Shown here one piece after another: positions 44,011 to 45,985 of a DNA stretch of 45,985 bases (position 1 is the first letter of the stretch; each line of letters starts with the position of its first letter). The position numbers and the translations under genes are program-made. Origin of the DNA: Nitrosomonas sp. Lineage in GTDB: Bacteria > Pseudomonadota > Gammaproteobacteria > Burkholderiales > Nitrosomonadaceae. Location: contig JAJFJG010000213.1 of the NCBI GenBank assembly GCA_021774265.1, forward strand, positions 1 through 45,985, in the 5' to 3' direction. The notes beneath the pieces were generated by a model. It ran no database searches, was not told the origin of the DNA, and saw only the letters and a program-made list of their open reading frames with translations.

Positions 44011-44600
44011 TGGCGATGGATAAAGCAGAAATTAAACGCAAGTCAATTCTAGGTGTCGTATTACTGGTAACGTTAATCGCGGTTGTTATGGTTGATGACG
44101 AAGAGGAGGAAATTATTGTTGATGCCGTACAAACAACGCAATCAACTCGTGCTTCATCAGGGAAAACGCGTGTCGAAGCAGACACAGAAAACTACCTGGC
44201 GGTCGATTTACTAGGTCAAAGACAGTTTAGCGCTGAAGCAGGTAATATTTTCAAATCAACCTCATGGGTTCCTGCTCGTCCACAAGCATCTATTCAGCAA
44301 CAACAAGCGGCTTTAGCCAGACAAGCAGATCAAGCAGCTCGCCGCGCAGCTGCGCCACCGGCACCGACAGCGCCACCATTAGAGTTCAAATATATTGGCA
44401 AAGCAATTTCTGGAAATGAAACCTGGGTTTTTCTTTCTGAGTCGGGAGAAAACCATGTTGCCAAATTGGGTCGCCAGATTGACGATAGGTATCGGGTTGA
44501 TACCATGGATGATGAAACGGTCACATTTACTTATCTACCACTAAATGCAAAACAAACGCTTAATATTAACGATAATAAGATTGCAGGGAATTTTCGATGA
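44007..44600 (+). CDS. PilP/GspC-like secretin-linking protein
   Basis: A 197-residue protein with an N-terminal membrane helix (ILGVVLLVTLIAVVMV), an acidic stretch, an Ala/Gln/Pro-rich linker (residues 90-125) and a compact C-terminal domain: LEFKYIGKAISGNETWVFLS, then GRQIDDRYRVDTMDDETVTF. Such beta-sandwich domains occur at the C-terminus of PilP and in the HR region of GspC, which tie the inner-membrane platform to the secretin. The start overlaps the previous stop (ATGA), and its stop overlaps the secretin start. Confidence 0.65.
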   Translation: MMAMDKAEIKRKSILGVVLLVTLIAVVMVDDEEEEIIVDAVQTTQSTRASSGKTRVEADTENYLAVDLLGQRQFSAEAGNIFKSTSWVPARPQASIQQQQAALARQADQAARRAAAPPAPTAPPLEFKYIGKAISGNETWVFLSESGENHVAKLGRQIDDRYRVDTMDDETVTFTYLPLNAKQTLNINDNKIAGNFR

Positions 44601-45985
44601 GAGTTAAGAAATATGTTGTTATGGTCATAATGTCGTTTGTGCTTGCTGGCTGTGCGATTAATAATAAAACATTTGTCACCAGAAGCGAAGCATTTGATGA
44701 AGGACAAGAATTAATCTTAAATGGTGAATTAGTGCTTGGGTTGCAAAAACTAGAGCAAGCAGTGCAAGAAAAACCAGAAAATAAAGAGTTTCAAGCAGTG
44801 CTCATGCGTCAGCGTGATGAAATCCCCATGCAAATGGTTTATCAGGCAAATAGTCTTCGTTTGTCAGGTGACCTGGAAGCCGCTGAAAAAATGTATCACT
44901 ATATTTTAGAAAATTTCCCGGGTTATGAAAAAGCTCGATTGGGCTTGGAAGCACTTGAATTGGATCGTCATCATATAGCTTCGCTAGAATACGCTCAGGA
45001 ACTATTGGCACTTAATGATGTTGTAAGCGCAGAGAAAACAGTCAGAGCTGTTTTGCAGGAAAACCCGGAGCAGCCCCATGCTCGCCAACTTATTAAACAA
45101 ATTAGCACTCTAATTGCGCGAACTGAGAGTACTGGGTTAACAATAGAAACAGCGTTTAAAAAGCCTTTTACAATAGAGTTCCGTGATACTGAGTTGAAGA
45201 CCGTATTTGAGATTATGGCTAAAACAGCCGGTATCAATTTTGTATTTGATAAAGATATACGCCAAGAAGCCAAAATGTCTATTTTTGTACGAGACAATAG
45301 TGTTGAAGATATTTTAAATTTGATCTTGATGACTAATCAATTAGCGTACAAATCCCTCAATGATAATTCATTATTAATTTACCCTAATACTCCGGCCAAG
45401 CAGAAAGAATATCAGGAGCTAGTTGTGCGTAGTTTCCCCATTGCATACACTGATGTTAAGCAGATGGTAGCCATGGTCAGGGGGCTTGTAAAAGCAAAGG
45501 ATATCTATGTGAACGAAAGCTTAAATCTGTTTATTATGCGGGATACGCTGGAAGCTATTCGGGTGGTAGAAAGATTGGTTGCTCTGAATGATTTTCCAGA
45601 ACCCGAAGTGATGTTAGAAGTCGTAATAATGACTGTCGTACGTGACAATACTTTTCTTTTAGGCCCGAACCTTCCTCAGTCAGTAACTTTTGGTGCTGCG
45701 GTCGATGCCGCAACAGGCCTGCCTTTAACTGGAATTCGGCAATTCAGTGATTTTGGATTTGATGGATTGAAAAGTTTTGCCGCGTCGAGTACAGCAGCGA
45801 TAAATTTCACACATAACTTAACAAATGCCGACCTTCTCGCGAATCCACGTATTCGTGTAAAAAATCGTGAAGCCGCGAAAATTCATATAGGTGATAGAGA
45901 GCCGATATTTACAGCGAATGTTTCAGGTGTTAATTCTGTCGTTACGGTAACCCCAACTTTTCTTGATTTAGGTATAAAACTGGAT
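44597..45985 (+). CDS. gspD: Secretin (GspD-like) lipoprotein with N-terminal TPR-like region, truncated by window edge
   Basis: Outer-membrane channel of the system; 463 codons are visible and the frame is open at the edge. It begins MRVKKYVVMVIMSFVLAGC with lipobox LAGC (Cys19). Residues about 28-170 are helical TPR-like repeats (NGELVLGLQKLEQAVQEKPE; LRLSGDLEAAEKMYHYI). An STN/N0 domain follows at 190-265 (IEFRDTELKTVFEIMAKTAG; VEDILNLILMTNQLAYK), then the N1 domain with FPIAYTDVKQMVAMVRGLV, and the start of the secretin core (LEVVIMTVV). The ATG overlaps the upstream TGA. The N-terminal TPR region is not found in classical E. coli-type GspD. Confidence 0.9.
   Translation, partial: MRVKKYVVMVIMSFVLAGCAINNKTFVTRSEAFDEGQELILNGELVLGLQKLEQAVQEKPENKEFQAVLMRQRDEIPMQMVYQANSLRLSGDLEAAEKMYHYILENFPGYEKARLGLEALELDRHHIASLEYAQELLALNDVVSAEKTVRAVLQENPEQPHARQLIKQISTLIARTESTGLTIETAFKKPFTIEFRDTELKTVFEIMAKTAGINFVFDKDIRQEAKMSIFVRDNSVEDILNLILMTNQLAYKSLNDNSLLIYPNTPAKQKEYQELVVRSFPIAYTDVKQMVAMVRGLVKAKDIYVNESLNLFIMRDTLEAIRVVERLVALNDFPEPEVMLEVVIMTVVRDNTFLLGPNLPQSVTFGAAVDAATGLPLTGIRQFSDFGFDGLKSFAASSTAAINFTHNLTNADLLANPRIRVKNREAAKIHIGDREPIFTANVSGVNSVVTVTPTFLDLGIKLD

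Noticed and set aside
1-45985. CRISPR array, prophage or integrated element
   Set aside because: No regularly spaced repeats, no phage structural or integrase genes, and no change of coding style at any boundary were seen.

Overview
The window is a moderately AT-rich stretch of bacterial chromosome that is almost entirely coding. Gene content and order point to a betaproteobacterium, and the best guess is an ammonia oxidiser of the Nitrosomonas type. The clues are a TPR lipoprotein/lolB/ispE/tRNA-Gln/prs/rplY/pth/ychF block, an rpsB-tsf-pyrH-frr-uppS-cdsA-dxr-rseP-bamA-skp-fabZ-rnhB block, an FNR gene divergent from a hemN-like gene, and a K+-independent membrane pyrophosphatase. The genus is an inference. 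No phage, intact transposon or CRISPR array was seen.

Layout. 1-5160: proton-pumping pyrophosphatase, aquaglyceroporin, a spermidine-synthase-like methyltransferase-fold protein (minus) and a thiolase. 5160-9172: a 514-bp gap with a hairpin, a secreted coiled-coil protein, a TPR lipoprotein and a convergent membrane-anchored unknown protein. 9411-16649: minCDE, then lolB, ispE, tRNA-Gln(UUG), prs, rplY, pth and ychF. 16661-20482 (minus): the RNA polymerase recycling ATPase RapA and a DUF2490-like outer-membrane protein, which is divergent from a BCCT transporter. 22498-25305: a small cytochrome c lipoprotein, a HemN homologue (minus) and FNR. 25616-36882: translation, isoprenoid, phospholipid and outer-membrane biogenesis genes. 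36883-38590: small membrane ORFs, a 637-bp non-coding stretch and a YugP-type zinc metallopeptidase. 38771 to the end: a pseudopilin/inner-membrane protein/ATPase/PilMNOP-like/secretin operon, cut by the window edge inside the secretin gene.

The most striking observation is the HemN homologue at 22851-24290. It keeps most HemN signatures, but the radical-SAM motif CxxxCxxC reads C-RSL-C-FY-Y. The third cluster cysteine is Tyr, the fourth conserved Cys is His, and the N-terminal PRYTSYPTA block is also eroded. Either the enzyme no longer does radical chemistry or the gene is being lost. The neighbouring FNR keeps all four cluster cysteines and has a near-perfect FNR box in its own promoter.

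Other points worth checking: lpxD, lpxA and lpxB are missing from their usual places around fabZ; the secretion operon is a hybrid of type II secretion and type IV pilus parts; the BCCT gene has a perfect ribosome-binding site in front of ATT; and pth starts a few bases after a terminator with TATAAT and no ribosome-binding site.
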